The translations under genes were made by a program, and so were the position numbers. A stretch of 64,000 nucleotides of DNA from Vandiemenella viatica (Eukaryota; Arthropoda; Insecta; Orthoptera; Morabidae): contig CM061919.1 of the NCBI GenBank assembly GCA_031002005.1, positions 31,523,088 through 31,587,087 on the forward strand. The letters are read 5' to 3'. Below are positions 10,976-22,689 of the stretch, piece by piece. Numbering within the stretch: position 1 is the first letter of the stretch; each line of letters begins with the position of its first letter. The notes beneath the pieces were generated by a model. The model had not been told where the DNA came from, searched no databases, and saw only the letters and a list, made by a program, of their open reading frames with translations.

Positions 10976-11205
10976 ATATAGGTATAGATCATTTACACAC
11001 AATTTTTATAGTTTTTAACCCCCGATTTCTCTTAAATGGAGGCCTACCAGGGCAAGAAACCAGAGGTGATGTACACTATTTACCAGACTTGTTTGATCTG
11101 TGATCGAGATTTCCAAACTGAAAACCTCCCCACGTGGCTGAAGTACCAACTTAGAAATATTTTTATTTGTTTAGTTTTAATTCAGTTTTGCTGCTAATAA
11201 GGGGG

Positions 11206-11425
11206 TGTCCATTAATTACGTGAGCTCAAAATATGTGAAAATGGGGGGGGGGGGGGGTTCCCAGCAAAATCTCACCGATGGGGGTGGGGTGTCGATAGAA
11301 ATCTAACTTTTTATTTCACATTGGCAGAACAGTAAATCTAAAAAAAAAAAATCTCTATAATTACTAGGTAAATCTCATGTTAGAGGAGAGGGGGTCCCAC
11401 CAAATCTCACCAAGCAGGAGGGAGG
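11206..11425. repeat. G-rich repeat beginning GGGGGTGTCCATTAATTACG
   Basis: The start of this segment resembles the ends of the MITE at 38037-38374 (GTGTC-TAAATTACGTA type). Two G tracts and repeated CAAATCTCACC/CAAAATCTCACC motifs (near 11265 and 11403) suggest internal duplication. No right-hand inverted end was found. Confidence 0.4.
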
Positions 11426-12429
11426 GAGCTCAAATTTAAGGAAAAACACCGCAATTGAGGTAATAAAGCACATATTATGTATTTATTTTGGGGGAAGAGA
11501 TCATGGTGACCTTTTAGAGGAGTATGGTAAAAGCAAACCTCAAAATACAAACAAGAGGAACTGTGTTGTTGATGAAACATACCACTCTTCAACTATCTTA
11601 TCGAATTCATTTAGTTTTGACAAGTTAGTCATAAATTTAATAGTTGACACTCTGCCACCAATGTAGAAAATAATGCATTTAGGGATCTAATTGCAGATGT
11701 TGTACAGTAAATATCAAACCCACCAAAATTATGTGCTGCCACACATGCAATTAAAAAAAAAAAAAAAAAAAAAAAAAGTTTAAGAATTTATGGAATACAA
11801 GGAAAACACAGAACTAGCTTCAAAGCAATTGATTTTGTATGTACCAGGTCTTCATCCAAGCTATCTGGGTATGGCGGGTTATTGGATTGCTCGTAACGTA
11901 TTTGAAAGGAAAAAGAACAAACTTTCTTGCTGGAGATTTAAAGGATCTCGTACATTTGATAAAGTAACAAAACTGATGGTAGATATACATTTTAAGTTTG
12001 ATTTGAAATTAACAAAAATTGTGAAGACAATTATTGATGATGAATCAAATATGGGCGAAGTCTTTCAAATATATGAGAAACTTGCTTTGAGTTCAAACAC
12101 TATATGTGACACATTCAGCTAACATTGAAAATATTGAAGCTGTTGATGAGACTGTCTGAAGATTTTGAAGAGTCTCAACTGCCGAATGATGAAAGATATG
12201 CCACCCATACATTGCAATTAATGGGTTACAGACGTCAAAGCAAATTAGGCAGTAAACCTCATGATGACACAATTGTTAAATATCAAGCACTTTGAAATCT
12301 GAGTTCAAGGTCTAAGAAAGCATATGAAACAAACTTAGAGTCTATCGGAAAATCCCTTACTTCTCTAAGTTCAACACGATGTCCGGGGCATGAGTTCCAT
12401 TAAAAATTAAACTAAATACATATATATAT

Positions 12430-12612
12430 AAATGAATGTAATCTTTCTCAGCGTTGTTTATTTACAAACAACACGCTCAAGGCTGACTTCAAGGCAGACT
12501 TCAAGACTTGCAACTGCACCTGAAGATGGCGACGGAGAATAAAGTCGCCGAAATATTGTGCATTAATAACAACATCACTCGGTTTATTTCCCGAGAAACG
12601 TTTATAAATAAA
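12430..12612 (+). mobile_element. Penelope-like element terminal fragment
   Basis: From about 12465 to 12600 this matches the reverse complement of 24861-24985, the terminal part of a Penelope-like element whose GIY-YIG domain lies at 25017-25430. Shared blocks include CAACTGCACCTGAAGAT, CACCGAAATATTGTGCAT-type and CCCGAGAAACGTTT. A short internal duplication (GACTTCAAGGCAGACTTCAAG) is specific to this copy. It splits the hAT transposase pseudogene. Confidence 0.75.
12520..12553 (+). ncRNA. Hammerhead-ribozyme-like core in Penelope fragment
   Basis: CTGAAGA (fits CUGANGA) at 12520-12526 is followed by GGCGAC (12528-12533), a 10-base loop, the exact complement GTCGCC (12544-12549), and GAAA (12550-12553). 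This is the hammerhead catalytic core with a 6-bp helix II. Hammerhead motifs are known in Penelope-like element terminal repeats. Helices I and III were not established, so self-cleavage is uncertain. Confidence 0.5.
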
Positions 12613-13506
12613 TACATATAATTCGTATTATTACTGTATTAAAGTTATTTTTGCAGTAAAGTAGACCCTGAATGAAACTTTATGGAAACTAGATTTGGCA
12701 GCTTTTAATGAAATTGAAATTTATTTTCTTAATAAATACATAATCGTTACAAAACCTACTGTTGAAGACATACGAAGTTTCGAGGGGGACAAAGATACAA
12801 TCTACGGATGTTTACTGCCAGACTGAATGAAAATGCAATGGATGCAAAGTAATTTACAAATCGATAATCCTATACACTCTACTGTGTTGATAGATACAAC
12901 TAAAGGAAGCCTTAAAGGTGTTTTGAGAGATTCTATCAATTAGAAGAACCCAAAGCAAATGTTGGCATATTAGCATATATAGCATGTGCATCATTCCCCC
13001 CCCCCCCCTTAGGTACTAACTATAGATGTTCGAAATACATATAATCCAACTGGGAAAAAAGTAAATAACTGATTCTTATTATGTTTGTAGAAGGCTTAGA
13101 TTCTTCTGTAGCCAGTGTCAATGCAAACTCTGCCACAGACCTGGAAATATTTAAAGGATATTGATACTAGTTTAGATTCCTTACAAAATCCCAACAGTGA
13201 AAAAAATTCCTAAAAAGTAATACTTGTTTTTCACGTTCTGCTCATGTAGAACTTTACGACAAGGGGGCCTCATAGACTGATCATAAAGAATACTTGTCTG
13301 ATTAAGTAGTAGTGTTAAAATCTATTAGTTAAATGAAATAAATAACATAAATAATAAGTGAACAAAAGTATTTTAAAAATACCAATCTTGCATTTATGAA
13401 TTTAAATACTAACAATTCAAACCATTGTTTATTTGAAATATAAAAACATTTAAGTATTTGCATTTTGTATTTAAATGTTTTTTAAAAACTATTTTGTATA
13501 TTTCTG

Positions 13507-13864
13507 GTCATTGTGAAAATGGTAGGGACAAGCACCTTAATCTTCTTCTTCACTTTATTATATGGTATTCATTATTTGTTTTTACATTCCTGTATCTTAT
13601 GTTCTTCAAGATACATATGACACACCTAGCTCCAAGCAGGACACAAACCGGAGCAGTTAATATATATCTGTGGTAGGATGCATTCAATACCCAGCTTATG
13701 GGCACCCATTTCCCACAGGTGACACTGTCTCTGTAGTTCACCGACATATGAACGAACCTCTGGCAATTATAACAGTGCATCGTGTGTGTAAAAAAAAAAA
13801 AAGACCAGGTGAACACTCAAATTTAAATATTCAGCTTTAATAAACTTATGCAACATTGGCGTAT
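13507..13864. other. No gene seen; A-run near 13790-13802
   Basis: This lies between the hAT and the CR1 3' end. No supported feature was found. Confidence 0.4.
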
Positions 13865-16268
13865 CAAACATCTACATCTATACTGTGCAAATCACAATTA
13901 CTGTGGGTGGCAGAGGGTGCTAAGCACCAATCCTAATTCTGTGCATTCCAATCCCGAACAGAACAAGGAAAGAAGGAATACATAAATGTATCAGTACGGC
14001 ATCTTATTTCTTGAATCTTATCCCTCCTGTTATAGGCTGGCGGAAGAAGTATTTCGTTGCACTCGTAAATTAAACATTTTCGCATATTCTCCAACAAATT
14101 CAAATGAAAACTACGTCGTCTGTCTGCCAAACAATCCCAGCCCAACCAACGTATCAGCTCAGTAACACTTACACAAGGACTGTAACTAGCAGTCATGAAT
14201 CGAGCGGCTCTCCTCTCTACTCTCTCTAATGTGTCAATCAATTCCTTGCGATATGGATCCCAAATTCCACAACAGTATTCCAAATGCGGACACACTAGTG
14301 TTTTGTATGCTATTTCATTTGTATGAGCATTACAACTTTTTAAAATAGGACCTATGAATCGTATTTTAAAATTAGCTTTGCCTACGACGGAAGTTATGTG
14401 CAAGTTCCATTTCATGTTGCTTTGTACTGTTACGCCTAGATACTTCAGGGAATCTACAGTGTCTTTTTTCTCGTGGGCAAACAGGGTCTTTTTATTACTT
14501 ATGTGCATTGTCTTGCACTTTTTGCAGTTAAGTGTAAGCTGCCATTTACGGCACCATTCCAAAATAACATCCAGATTACACTGAATTTCTAAAAATCATT
14601 GGAGCACCTCACTTCCCTATAAATAAGTGCATCATCAGCAAAAAATCGCATCCTACAATTAACGTTCTCACCGAGATCGTTTATAAAAATTAAGAAAAGA
14701 AGTGGTCCTATTACACTTCATTGAGGAATGCCCGAAGTAACATCTAGCTTAGAAGAGGTTTTGTCGTCAACAACGACATACTGTGACTGACCAATTAGAA
14801 AATCGTGTATCCATTCGCAAATCTGATCAGATATACCGTACGCTTGAATCTTCGCTAAAAGTCAGTTGTTTGGTACAGAGTCAAAAGCATTCTGAAAATC
14901 CAAGAAAATAGCATCAACTTGTGATCCTGCATCAATAACTTTCATTACATCATGTGAAAATAGAGCCAGTTGCGTTTCACATGATCGGTTCTTCCGAAAT
15001 CTGTGTTGGTTTTCTGGAAGTAACTCGTTTTCATCTAGAAACTTCATAACGTTAGAGCATATGACATGCTCCAGGATTCTACTGCAAACAGATGTTAGAG
15101 ATATGGGTCGATAATTCCTAGGATCTCTCCGATCTCCTTTCTTGAAAACGGGAATCACCTGCACTATTTTCCAGTCAGAAGGTACTTTTCCTTCTTCTAA
15201 ATATATCTGACAGAAATGGTTCTATTTCCTCAGCGTATTTTGAAAATACTCTTACTGGTATACCATTGGGAACCGGCGCTTTCCCCCACTTCAGGAGCTT
15301 TAATTGCTTTATGATACCTACACTATCAATTTGTACTGGATCCATCTCAAATTCTACACACCGTGGAAAAACAGGAATGTTTTCCATGTTTTTGTCAGTG
15401 AAGGAATTTTTAAATTCGGTGTTAAATACAGTAGTCTTGTTGCGGCTGTCATCAACTTCCCAACCATCTTGTAGTAAAACTGGCATATTGTTGTCACAAC
15501 CACTTATTTTTTTTTACATACGACCAAAATTTCTTTGGATTTTCAATGAGGCTCTTGGAAAGTGAGTTGCAACGAAAGTCATTAAAGGCCTCGCGCTTCG
15601 CTTTCTTGACCTGTCCTCTTGTCTCAGCTAACTTTTTCTAAATAACTCCTATAAATTGTCCTTCTTAAGCATGCATGTATCTTCCTTTGCTTTTTAAGAA
15701 ACCTTTTTATTTAATGTGTATACCATGGGGGATCGTTCCCATCCCCGATTGTACTTTTTGGTATATGTAAGTCCATACCTTCCCTGACTATATTTATGAA
15801 TCGAAGCCACATCTCTTCAACCGAGCCTCTTCCTTCTATAAAGGTAATGTAATTATCCCTCAACAATGTTCTTAAACTCTCCTATGGGGCCTTTTCGAAC
15901 CTGTAAACGACCCTTTCTTTTTTCTTTTTGCGCGTGGCTGTTAATTTTACTGTAACAATTACAGCTTTATGATCACTTATTCCTGTGGTGGTAGAAATAT
16001 CTGTGACTAATTCAGGCCTATTTCTAACGAGAATATCTATAATGTTTTCGTTATCGTTGTGGCACCGCGTTCGTTCAGTGACGAGCTGCTCAAGATTAAG
16101 ATCTGAGAAAAGGTCAAGAATAATTTCACAGGATATTTTATCCCTGCCACTAGTAACGAGGGCATAATTAGTCCAGTCGATATATGGAAAGTTGAACATC
16201 AGAGGAAAGGTGGCAGAGTTTTCAATACTGCCACTTACCATCCATGTTATCTGATGAACCTTGAACAC
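13865..16268 (-). pseudogene. CR1-type LINE, 5'-truncated, decayed
   Basis: Read from 16268 down: the end of an endonuclease domain (FNFPYIDWTNY, then NIIDILVRN and TGISDHKAV, the SDH motif of EEP nucleases); a linker with FTDKNMENI; the RT start (VIPVFKKGDRRDPRNYRPISLT, 15164-15100); LLPENQHRFRKNRSC; motif A (AIFLDFQNAFDSVPNN, near 14870); motif C as FFADDALIY (14631-14642 encode FADD); and the CR1 C-terminus (ALSLKYLGV-type, VERRAARFMTASY, 14562-13933). The 3' end is at about 13868 in a GTAGATG-type tail (ATAGATGTAGATG), usual for CR1. The protein would nick target DNA and copy the element RNA. Stops and frameshifts separate at least four frames, and the 5' third is absent. Confidence 0.88.
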
Positions 16269-18160
16269 TTTTTAAGTTTCCCATTCTTTAAGGATTTACT
16301 CATTTTTTAAATCACAGCAGGTGGTGACACTTTCCTTACTATTTAAGAGTCTTATGGAGTGCAAACTCCTCGAGTTTCTCCCACTTAAAACCTTAGGCTG
16401 CAGTTTTATCTCCAACTAATTGAGGGAGAACCAAGCTTTGAGGGGGCAGTGTCAATGTTTTCTAGAGGAGTTCATATTTGTCAAAGAAATCTGAGATTCC
16501 TTTCATCACATCAATGGCCTTTGTGTTTGTCACTTTGTATGAAACACTAGCTCATCTTTAATTGTTTTGTTTTCAATGTATTAAATGGGAACCAATAATT
16601 ATGAACATTGGGCAACATCTATACTCTCGATGTTTTTGTGCAGCTAGAAGCCCAAGAGCTTTAGTTCCATGTTGCCACTTCAAAAGCATACATAGTTATT
16701 CGTACTATTGTCCATCTGTATTGCAAATAAGGGTGATTGTTTTCTTGTATCCACTAGCTGATTTTTTGTCTATTATATCATCAATTTGTTGTCAGAAAGT
16801 GGAACTGGAGACAGTTTTTATATGTTCTCTTTTCCCAGGACAATAGCAGCTGGTTTTAACGGGAACAGTTTAACAAGAGTTTCTTCAATAGTTGGGCATT
16901 GCTTGCTATTATTTATGATTCATTTGAAGTTTGAAGAACATTTTCAGATAACTGAGCAAGGCACCAAAGTTCATGAGTCTTAATTTTTTGAACTTTGCAT
17001 AAAAGAATAAAAAATCTCCTTCGGTTTGTCCTCTACAGATAATTCCCCCCCCCCCCTACAAATGTTGTGTCAGATGAATATGTCTCATGGTACTATTCCT
17101 CTTTACATTATAACAAATAACACTACTGGAGGTCGACTACAACTATCAAAATCAGATAAAAATTGTGGATTTGTATGAAAAATATTGGCAAAAATTAAGA
17201 GGTTGTTGTAAAGGTGGAGAGAGGTGGGTTTTGCTAAACAAAGTAGACACTTATTTTTTGTTTGTTTGCTTGAAAGTACATGTGTGCAACAATCCATAAA
17301 AATCGTCCAAAAAGTTGGTATATACAAAGATCATTTGAAAAAATTGAGGGGTGTCTAGGGGAAGAGGGGATGGGCTTTTTGGATAATTTTTTAGTCAGAA
17401 ACCTTCCCAGACACACACACACACACAATACCTCAACAAATTTTCATCGCAACTGGGTGAATGGAATAGGTACGTATAGAAGACAAACAAATATTTATTT
17501 TTACATATTAGATTCTTCCCTCTCCCTCCCCCCCCCCCTTCTTCTCCAAAACTGCCACTTCCACCGAGTGCACAGTGGAAGTCTGTATACACAGTTATCA
17601 AACAGGTCACCTAATCCCTTTGCTACATGTCTCATCTCCGTCCAGAAATATTTTAAACATAAATATCGTAAAATACACTTGTTGCTGCTCTCCAACTTTT
17701 ATTTCTAATAAGTGAAGGGGATCGGATTCTCCTATTTTTCCTTTTCTTACATTTGTACTCTACATACCTTTTTTTTGTTAAATTCAAAACCTAGAATGTT
17801 TGCATTGTTTTTGAGGTCCACCATTTGGCTAACAGCAAAATTCACCTGAAAATTAGGAGAGGATTAAAACAATAGTGAAATTTTTAATACAACTCAATAG
17901 GAATTTAGGCAGTTAAATATGTACGATCAAATTAATAAACACTTACATCCATAAATGTTCTGAACATCCAGAATATGAAGAACTTTCTTCACAGAACAAG
18001 CAGCTTAGAGACGATTCACCTATTCAATAGTAAAACAATTTCATTAATTACACAGAAAAACTCTGTCTTAACTGAAAAACATGAGATGCTATGTCTGTTA
18101 ATAAACATTTATTTCAATAACAATGGAGTGGGAAGAAATGCTGTGAGATGATGTCAATAT
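16269..18160. other. No gene seen; simple repeats
   Basis: This contains C-runs (17043-17056, 17529-17538) and a (CA)n tract at 17411-17427. The short open frames on both strands match no family and lack splice or codon support. Confidence 0.4.
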
Positions 18161-18164
18161 AGAA

Positions 18165-18475
18165 AAGAAAGAATAGATCCATTACTGATCAAAGTTGAAG
18201 GAAGGAGGCCTGCATTGACAAAAACATTACACAAACACAAAAAGCACAACATTTTGGGTTACAGCCTTACTATTTAAAACAGAAACACATGGCTGTGCTC
18301 ATACGAGGAGCTACAGTTAACTCAGCTATATGAATGGTGGTTAAAGGTAAGGAGAGCAAAAATAATCATTGGCAGCTATATTAGCACAGAAAATAATAAG
18401 TAACTAAGCAATAAAGGATAGAGAAAATAACTCATCATTCACCAAAGTTGAAGGCAGGAGATGAGACAAACACTG
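18165..18475. repeat. Two units of a dispersed repeat (CAAAGTTGAAGG family)
   Basis: The unit GATCAAAGTTGAAGGAAGGAGG (near 18188) and CACCAAAGTTGAAGGCAGGAG (near 18440), each preceded by a GGATAG/GAATAG and AATAA/ACTGA-like lead, recur at 40145-40185 and, inverted, at 22465-22512. It is non-coding and of unknown class. The 40-kb copy is interrupted by a mariner. Confidence 0.5.
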
Positions 18476-18479
18476 TTGT

Positions 18480-18995
18480 ATACTATATAATTTTAAAACT
18501 TTTTTTTATTTATTTAATTTTTTAATTGCAATGGAGCACAGGCTCCGGTGGCAATTTCCCCACACACCCATCTTCCCCCTATCCTGCACCCACCTACATT
18601 TTCCCTCTACAAATTTTATCTTTAAATTCTTTCAAAGTTTTCGGTAAATTATTCATCATTTCTCTTGGTAACTCATTCCAATCCCTGACACCCTTACCTA
18701 AAAAAGAGGATCTTCCCACACCCTTGTACCTGAAATCGAGTGCCAGCTTGTGGTCATGGTCATATTTTCCCTTCCATGCACTACTTTTCATACCTATTGC
18801 AATATCTTTCCATGCCTCATCGCCAGTATATGCCCTATACACTCCCATGACCCTCCTCATCCTCCTCCTGTCTTGCAATGAATCCCATTTCAGCTCCTTT
18901 ATCATATCCGTCACTGATTGCATTCTGCGATAATTTCCAGAAACAAATCTAGCAGCCCTTCTTTGCACCCTCTTCATGCAGAGTGGTCCATTTGG
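18480..18995 (-). pseudogene. LINE C-terminal fragment (CR1/Jockey superfamily)
   Basis: The minus-strand frame at 19013-18594 contains VQRRAARFVSGNYRRMQSV, KELKWDSLQDRR, SSFLGKGVRDWNELPREM and ends soon after KEFKDKICRGKM. This is the C-terminal segment downstream of the RT palm in CR1/Jockey-type LINEs and is similar in kind to VERRAARFMTASY at 14.2 kb. It is strongly 5'-truncated at about 18990. The 3' end is an A/T-rich tail near 18485. The frame is open over about 130 residues, so it may be fairly young. Confidence 0.8.
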
Positions 18996-19436
18996 CCAAG
19001 GAGGTGTGCACACCTGGAGGCTTTACTGCATGACCAGTTTGGCCATGAACAAGGCGAATAAACTATTGTGAAATAGACAACTGGAAACATGCAAATAGAT
19101 ATGCACATATATAAAAATATATAAACTTTAATAACAAATAAATACGGGGGAAATAACAAATAAAATGCCAGTAAAAAAGGTAAAATAGTAATAGTAATGA
19201 ATGGATTTTGGTAGGGTCTTATTGAAGATTGATGACAAGTGGATATCTGGTATCCACTATTTTTGAGTAACCTTCACATGTATGAAGTTCAGACGCAGTA
19301 GTAGTCTCTGGGAAAAAGCTGATCACTTTTACTGTCAAACAGTTGAGATTATTGGTTTTTTGACGAGAAAGGTGTGCATATGAGAAATGGATTGCAGAAA
19401 GTCATGTTTACTCCTTTCTTTGGTTATATCCCATGT
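18996..19436. other. No feature seen
   Basis: AT-rich sequence between LINE and SINE remnants. Nothing is recognised. Confidence 0.4.
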
Positions 19437-19630
19437 TGACATCAAGGCCATTAGAGGCGCGAAAAGACTGGGGTCAAGGAATGGGAAGGGATTTGGCCAC
19501 GGCCTTCTAAAGGAACCATCCCAGAATTTGTCCAGAATGATTTGGAAAATTCAAATCTGGAGGCTGGTTGGGGATTCAAACCCATGTCCTCCCAAGTGCG
19601 AGGCCATCCACTGTACTTGGTGTCACACCT
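19437..19630 (-). mobile_element. tRNA-derived SINE, family B, copy 1 (diverged)
   Basis: The sequence AAGGAATGGGAAGGGATTTG ... CATCCCAGAATTTG ... GGGGATTCAAACC ... CCTCCCAAGTGCGAGGCC follows the same order as the better copies at 41814-42054 and 43563-43800. On the minus strand GGTTTGAATCCCC is the B box. The tail side is cut short, and target duplications were not found. Confidence 0.75.
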
Positions 19631-19794
19631 ACATCATCAAATTTGATTAATGGAATTGAGAGAAGGAGAGATCTGGGTGACACATACTGCCCATGTTTCC
19701 CTTGAGATAAACACCAGGGCTTTTTTTTTTTTTAAATCCTCCAATAGACAATAGTAACACAATAATTTTACCATCATAAGTACAGCAAGGTCTT

Positions 19795-20480
19795 AATTAA
19801 TTTTCTACGCAATTGCAAAAAGCTGTTGTTTGCTGCCAGTGAGGATAGATACGCCTTGACAGCATGATGAAATTTCTTGTTGGTGGGGAAGAGTTGTCTG
19901 CCCCACCATGCCCTCAAGTCTATGAATAGTTGGTGCTAGGTCCGGACTACACGGTGAATGGTCGTAAAGTTTCCACATGAACTATTTAAGGTATTTTGTT
20001 GGATACTGTCATGAATCAAAACCATGTCTGACAAGATCATTCCTCTTTGTTTGTTTTGGATAGATCTGTGTAAAAGATGTAAAGTTTCACAATAAACTAT
20101 CTGTGTTATTGGTGTCCCCTACTGAAGAAAGTCCACTCCTTTATGGTTCCAGTAAATTGTAGCCATTGTTTTCCTCTGGCTAAGGGTCTGTTTAATCTTT
20201 TTTGACTTGCTCGGAGAATGTGTGTGCATCCACTGCTTAGACGGTTCCTTTGTTTCAGGATACAATAGTAACAGACTTGTGCCCTTGTCCACCTTCATCA
20301 GGGACATCAATTTTCACTTCTTTAAATTGTCTACACAATTCCAGTACACTACCATCACTCCTAAAGTTTTCACCATACACTTTTCTGACTCTGTGTTGGA
20401 TTTCAGTGGCACTACATCCTTCTGCCTGCTAGTGGCCATGTTCAATTGCCTGTACCTTAGCTATGACTGATGGATTGGAA
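19795..20480 (-). pseudogene. Decayed mariner transposase fragment
   Basis: On the minus strand, from 20480 downward, the pieces appear in order: a helix-turn-helix part (HRVRKVYGENF, LCRQFKE), then TKEPSKQWMHTHSPSKSKKI and KQTLSQRKTMATIYWNHKGV (20236-20125), then VLIHDSIQQNT (the HDNARPH block with Asp kept and Asn lost), and a C-terminal KKFHHAVKAYLSSLAANN. The order and sequence are those of mariner transposases, but of another subfamily than the 5681-6962 element. Several frameshifts are present. Terminal inverted repeats were not found. Confidence 0.7.
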
Positions 20481-20571
20481 CCGACAACAGCAGAGGTTGT
20501 GCGCAATTGTATGACGAGCAGATTTAGCTCCCACACATTACACGATTAAGTTAGAAACATGATGAGAGGTT

Positions 20572-20572
20572 T

Positions 20573-20602
<30 letters not shown>
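20572..20602. repeat. (TG)n(TA)n microsatellite
   Basis: A TG run passes directly into a TA run over about 30 bases. Confidence 0.85.
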
Positions 20603-20603
<1 letters not shown>

Positions 20604-20766
20604 ATGAAAGGAGCTAAGTAGCGAAAAAAAAAAGTCAGGTGCCTTGTTCTGTTTAAAATGAAATAAATAAAATGTGTTTTGTAATTTTATAAACTGTGTT
20701 GAAAAAGTGAACTCATTAATTACATAGTTTAATTAGATCATTGGGTTTGGAGGAGAGTATTACCAC

Positions 20767-22381
20767 TAAGGATTGCAATCCCACAGTGTTTTCAATCCTG
20801 CGGGATCCGCGCGGGATTTGCGTCAATCCCGCGGGATCCGTCCGGGATTGGTACAGACAGTTTTTTAACACATTTATTTAAAACAGTTACTTAAAACTTT
20901 AATAAATTAAATAATAATTAAATTAATAAATAATTTTTAATGTTAAATGATAAAAATTAACAGTTAACAATATTTTGATTGGCAAAATGACATTAAAACT
21001 TTTAGCGTGTCTTAAGTGTATTTCGAGGTTTTACATTTTTGTTTTTTAATATAAACCAATTTTTAAATAAATAATAAAAATTGAAAATATTGAGTCTTAG
21101 GTCATATTATGTGCCTTACAACACATCACATAAGTTTAAAAATATGGTTTGCTTAATGGCCAAGTCACCAGAGTTTTTTTTAAATTCTAAATAAACGTTC
21201 CATAACACCGAAAAAAGCATTCCATTTCACAAAGTGAAGTGAATATACTCAGTAAAGTGTAGACTTGGCTCAGAACAAGATCTCATAACTTTTTGTCACT
21301 GTACAAACACGAGACTTGGCCTTTTTTTTGCGTGATTCATTATTATATCTCCTGATTCCTTGATTGACATTACAGTTGATTCAATGTTATTAAAAGAAAC
21401 TACTCACCAACACGTAAACTGTCAAGTATTTCAGATTTACTTATGTGGCGTAACGACGTTTTTAGAGAGGAAATTATTATTTTTTAGTAAGAAAGGAGAC
21501 TTTCTCGGAAAATGATTGCAGTGAAGTCCTTATAGGTTGTATCTCCGGATTTCATTGCAGCACACGAAATTACACACGTGAGGAAGACGGCGGAGGCAGC
21601 CATCGAAGTATGGTGTTCCTACAACACAATTCGTCGATACACCCGTGAAAATTGCATTATAACTTTTTTTACCTTTAGTCGAAATAATAACAAGGAGAAG
21701 AGGGATTAATTGAAAGCCTGAGCGGCACATGGAAGCAGGTGGCTTTCGTCAAAGAAACGCATTGAGGCAGTGGCCAAAACAACAATAAGTCAAAGGATAT
21801 ACAATTTCCTTTTGATAGCTGTTAAATAAATAGGTACGCGATCGTTAAAATTACGATAACATTAGTTTCATATCAATGAATAATCAAATTTTCAGCCGCA
21901 AATTAGGAAATTGTCACATTTACTTTATCTGCAAATACAGAAAATGGGAATAATGAAATCGTGAATAAAAAGCTGTAACCGTGTAGTTCAGATAACGTGT
22001 GCGACACTTAAAAAATAATTATATAGTTAGAAAATCGTACTAAATATGCACCATAACTCAAATTACAGAAATGTGTACTGGAAACAAACTAAGTTTTGAT
22101 GAATACATAAAAGTGTATTTATTTACTTACGAATGACGAAGGTTGACTAAAACAAACGCTTGTTCACATGAGTCAAATGCCAACTGGAAGGGTAAAGGCA
22201 TACAGTGCAATACATCCAATAGAGACCGAGTGGGGCAGTGAGTCACGCAGACTGACACGCGTTTGCGCCGGATTTTGCGGATTGCGGATCCGCTTAATTT
22301 TGTGCGGGATCCGCCAGACTGTCTAATGATGCGGGATCCCACGGGATTGTGGGATCCCGCTTTGCTGGATTGCAATCCCTA
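20767..22381. mobile_element. Non-autonomous hAT element with intact 8-bp target duplication
   Basis: Identical ATTACCAC copies flank the element at 20759-20766 and 22382-22389. The left end TAAGGATTGCAATCCC and the inverted right end TAGGGATTGCAATCCA match at 14 of 16 positions. Dense GC-rich subterminal motifs built on GCGGGATCC and GGGATT occur within about 80 bases of the left end and 120 bases of the right end, several of them palindromic (GCGGGATCCGC-like). The 1.6-kb AT-rich interior contains no recognisable transposase; the small frames at 21530-21730 and 22127-22375 look accidental. It would depend on a partner hAT transposase in trans. The perfect duplication suggests a recent insertion. 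Confidence 0.88.
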
Positions 22382-22464
22382 ATTACCACCCCAAGAAAAC
22401 ACAGAGCAAAATCAAATACAGAAAATTCTATCAACAAAGATGAATATTAATTTACACAGTGCAA

Positions 22465-22512
22465 TAATTCCTTCAACTTTGGTGAATGATAGATCTACCT
22501 GATCTTTCCTAT
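22465..22512 (-). repeat. Inverted unit of the CAAAGTTGAAGG dispersed repeat
   Basis: On the minus strand GGATAGGAAAGATCAGG is followed by ATTCACCAAAGTTGAAGG, matching the leads of the units near 18412-18475 and 40128-40185. It lies just outside the non-autonomous hAT. Confidence 0.5.
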
Positions 22513-22689
22513 CCATGTTAAAAGATATATGCTATTATTTTTCAAAAGAAATTTCTTCATTTATGTAAATTGTTGATGTAAAACTATCAACATTTATCTG
22601 TTTTTAGTAGCATAACTTGGATGCTACTAGTATTGTGTGAGGATTAATGTACCACTGAAGTTGCAATATCACTAATGAAACAGTGTAGT

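Larger units (their letters stand above)
11790..12990 (+). pseudogene. hAT transposase remnant
   Basis: The open frame at 11790-12122 contains HFKFDLKLTKIVKTIIDDES, which corresponds to the hAT segment around the second catalytic Asp (usual form VTDNASN). A frame change gives LPNDERYATHTLQLMGY, the typical hAT C/HxxH-like AHTLNL segment, then YQAL*NLSSRSKKAYE, where TGA replaces a usual Trp. After a Penelope fragment at 12430-12612, weak hAT C-terminal similarity resumes (TVEDIRSFEGDKDTIYGCLLP at about 12755-12820). The transposase would bind the element ends and excise it. It is interrupted by stops, frameshifts and an insertion, and so is inactive. Confidence 0.75.
10141..13506 (+). mobile_element. 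Old hAT element with nested insertions
   Basis: The left end begins CAGATGTGCA and the right end, inverted, begins CAGAAATATA. Both ends carry AT-rich subterminal repeats of the type ATTTGAAATAC / AAATACAAAATGC (10150-10300 and 13400-13495). The flanks GTCATGAA (10133-10140) and GTCATTGT (13507-13514) agree at five of eight positions, as expected for an aged 8-bp hAT target duplication. A hAT transposase pseudogene lies inside, from about 11790 to 12990. Inserted within are two tRNA-like SINEs (near 10368 and 10880) and a Penelope-like fragment (12430-12612). Exact ends are less certain than the superfamily. Confidence 0.6.

Noticed and set aside
17280..17708. 142-codon open frame on the plus strand
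   Set aside because: It contains a CA-repeat (Thr-His run) and C-runs, with no conserved motif and competing frames on the minus strand.
18526..18933. 135-codon open frame on the plus strand
   Set aside because: Antisense of the LINE C-terminal fragment at 18594-19013.
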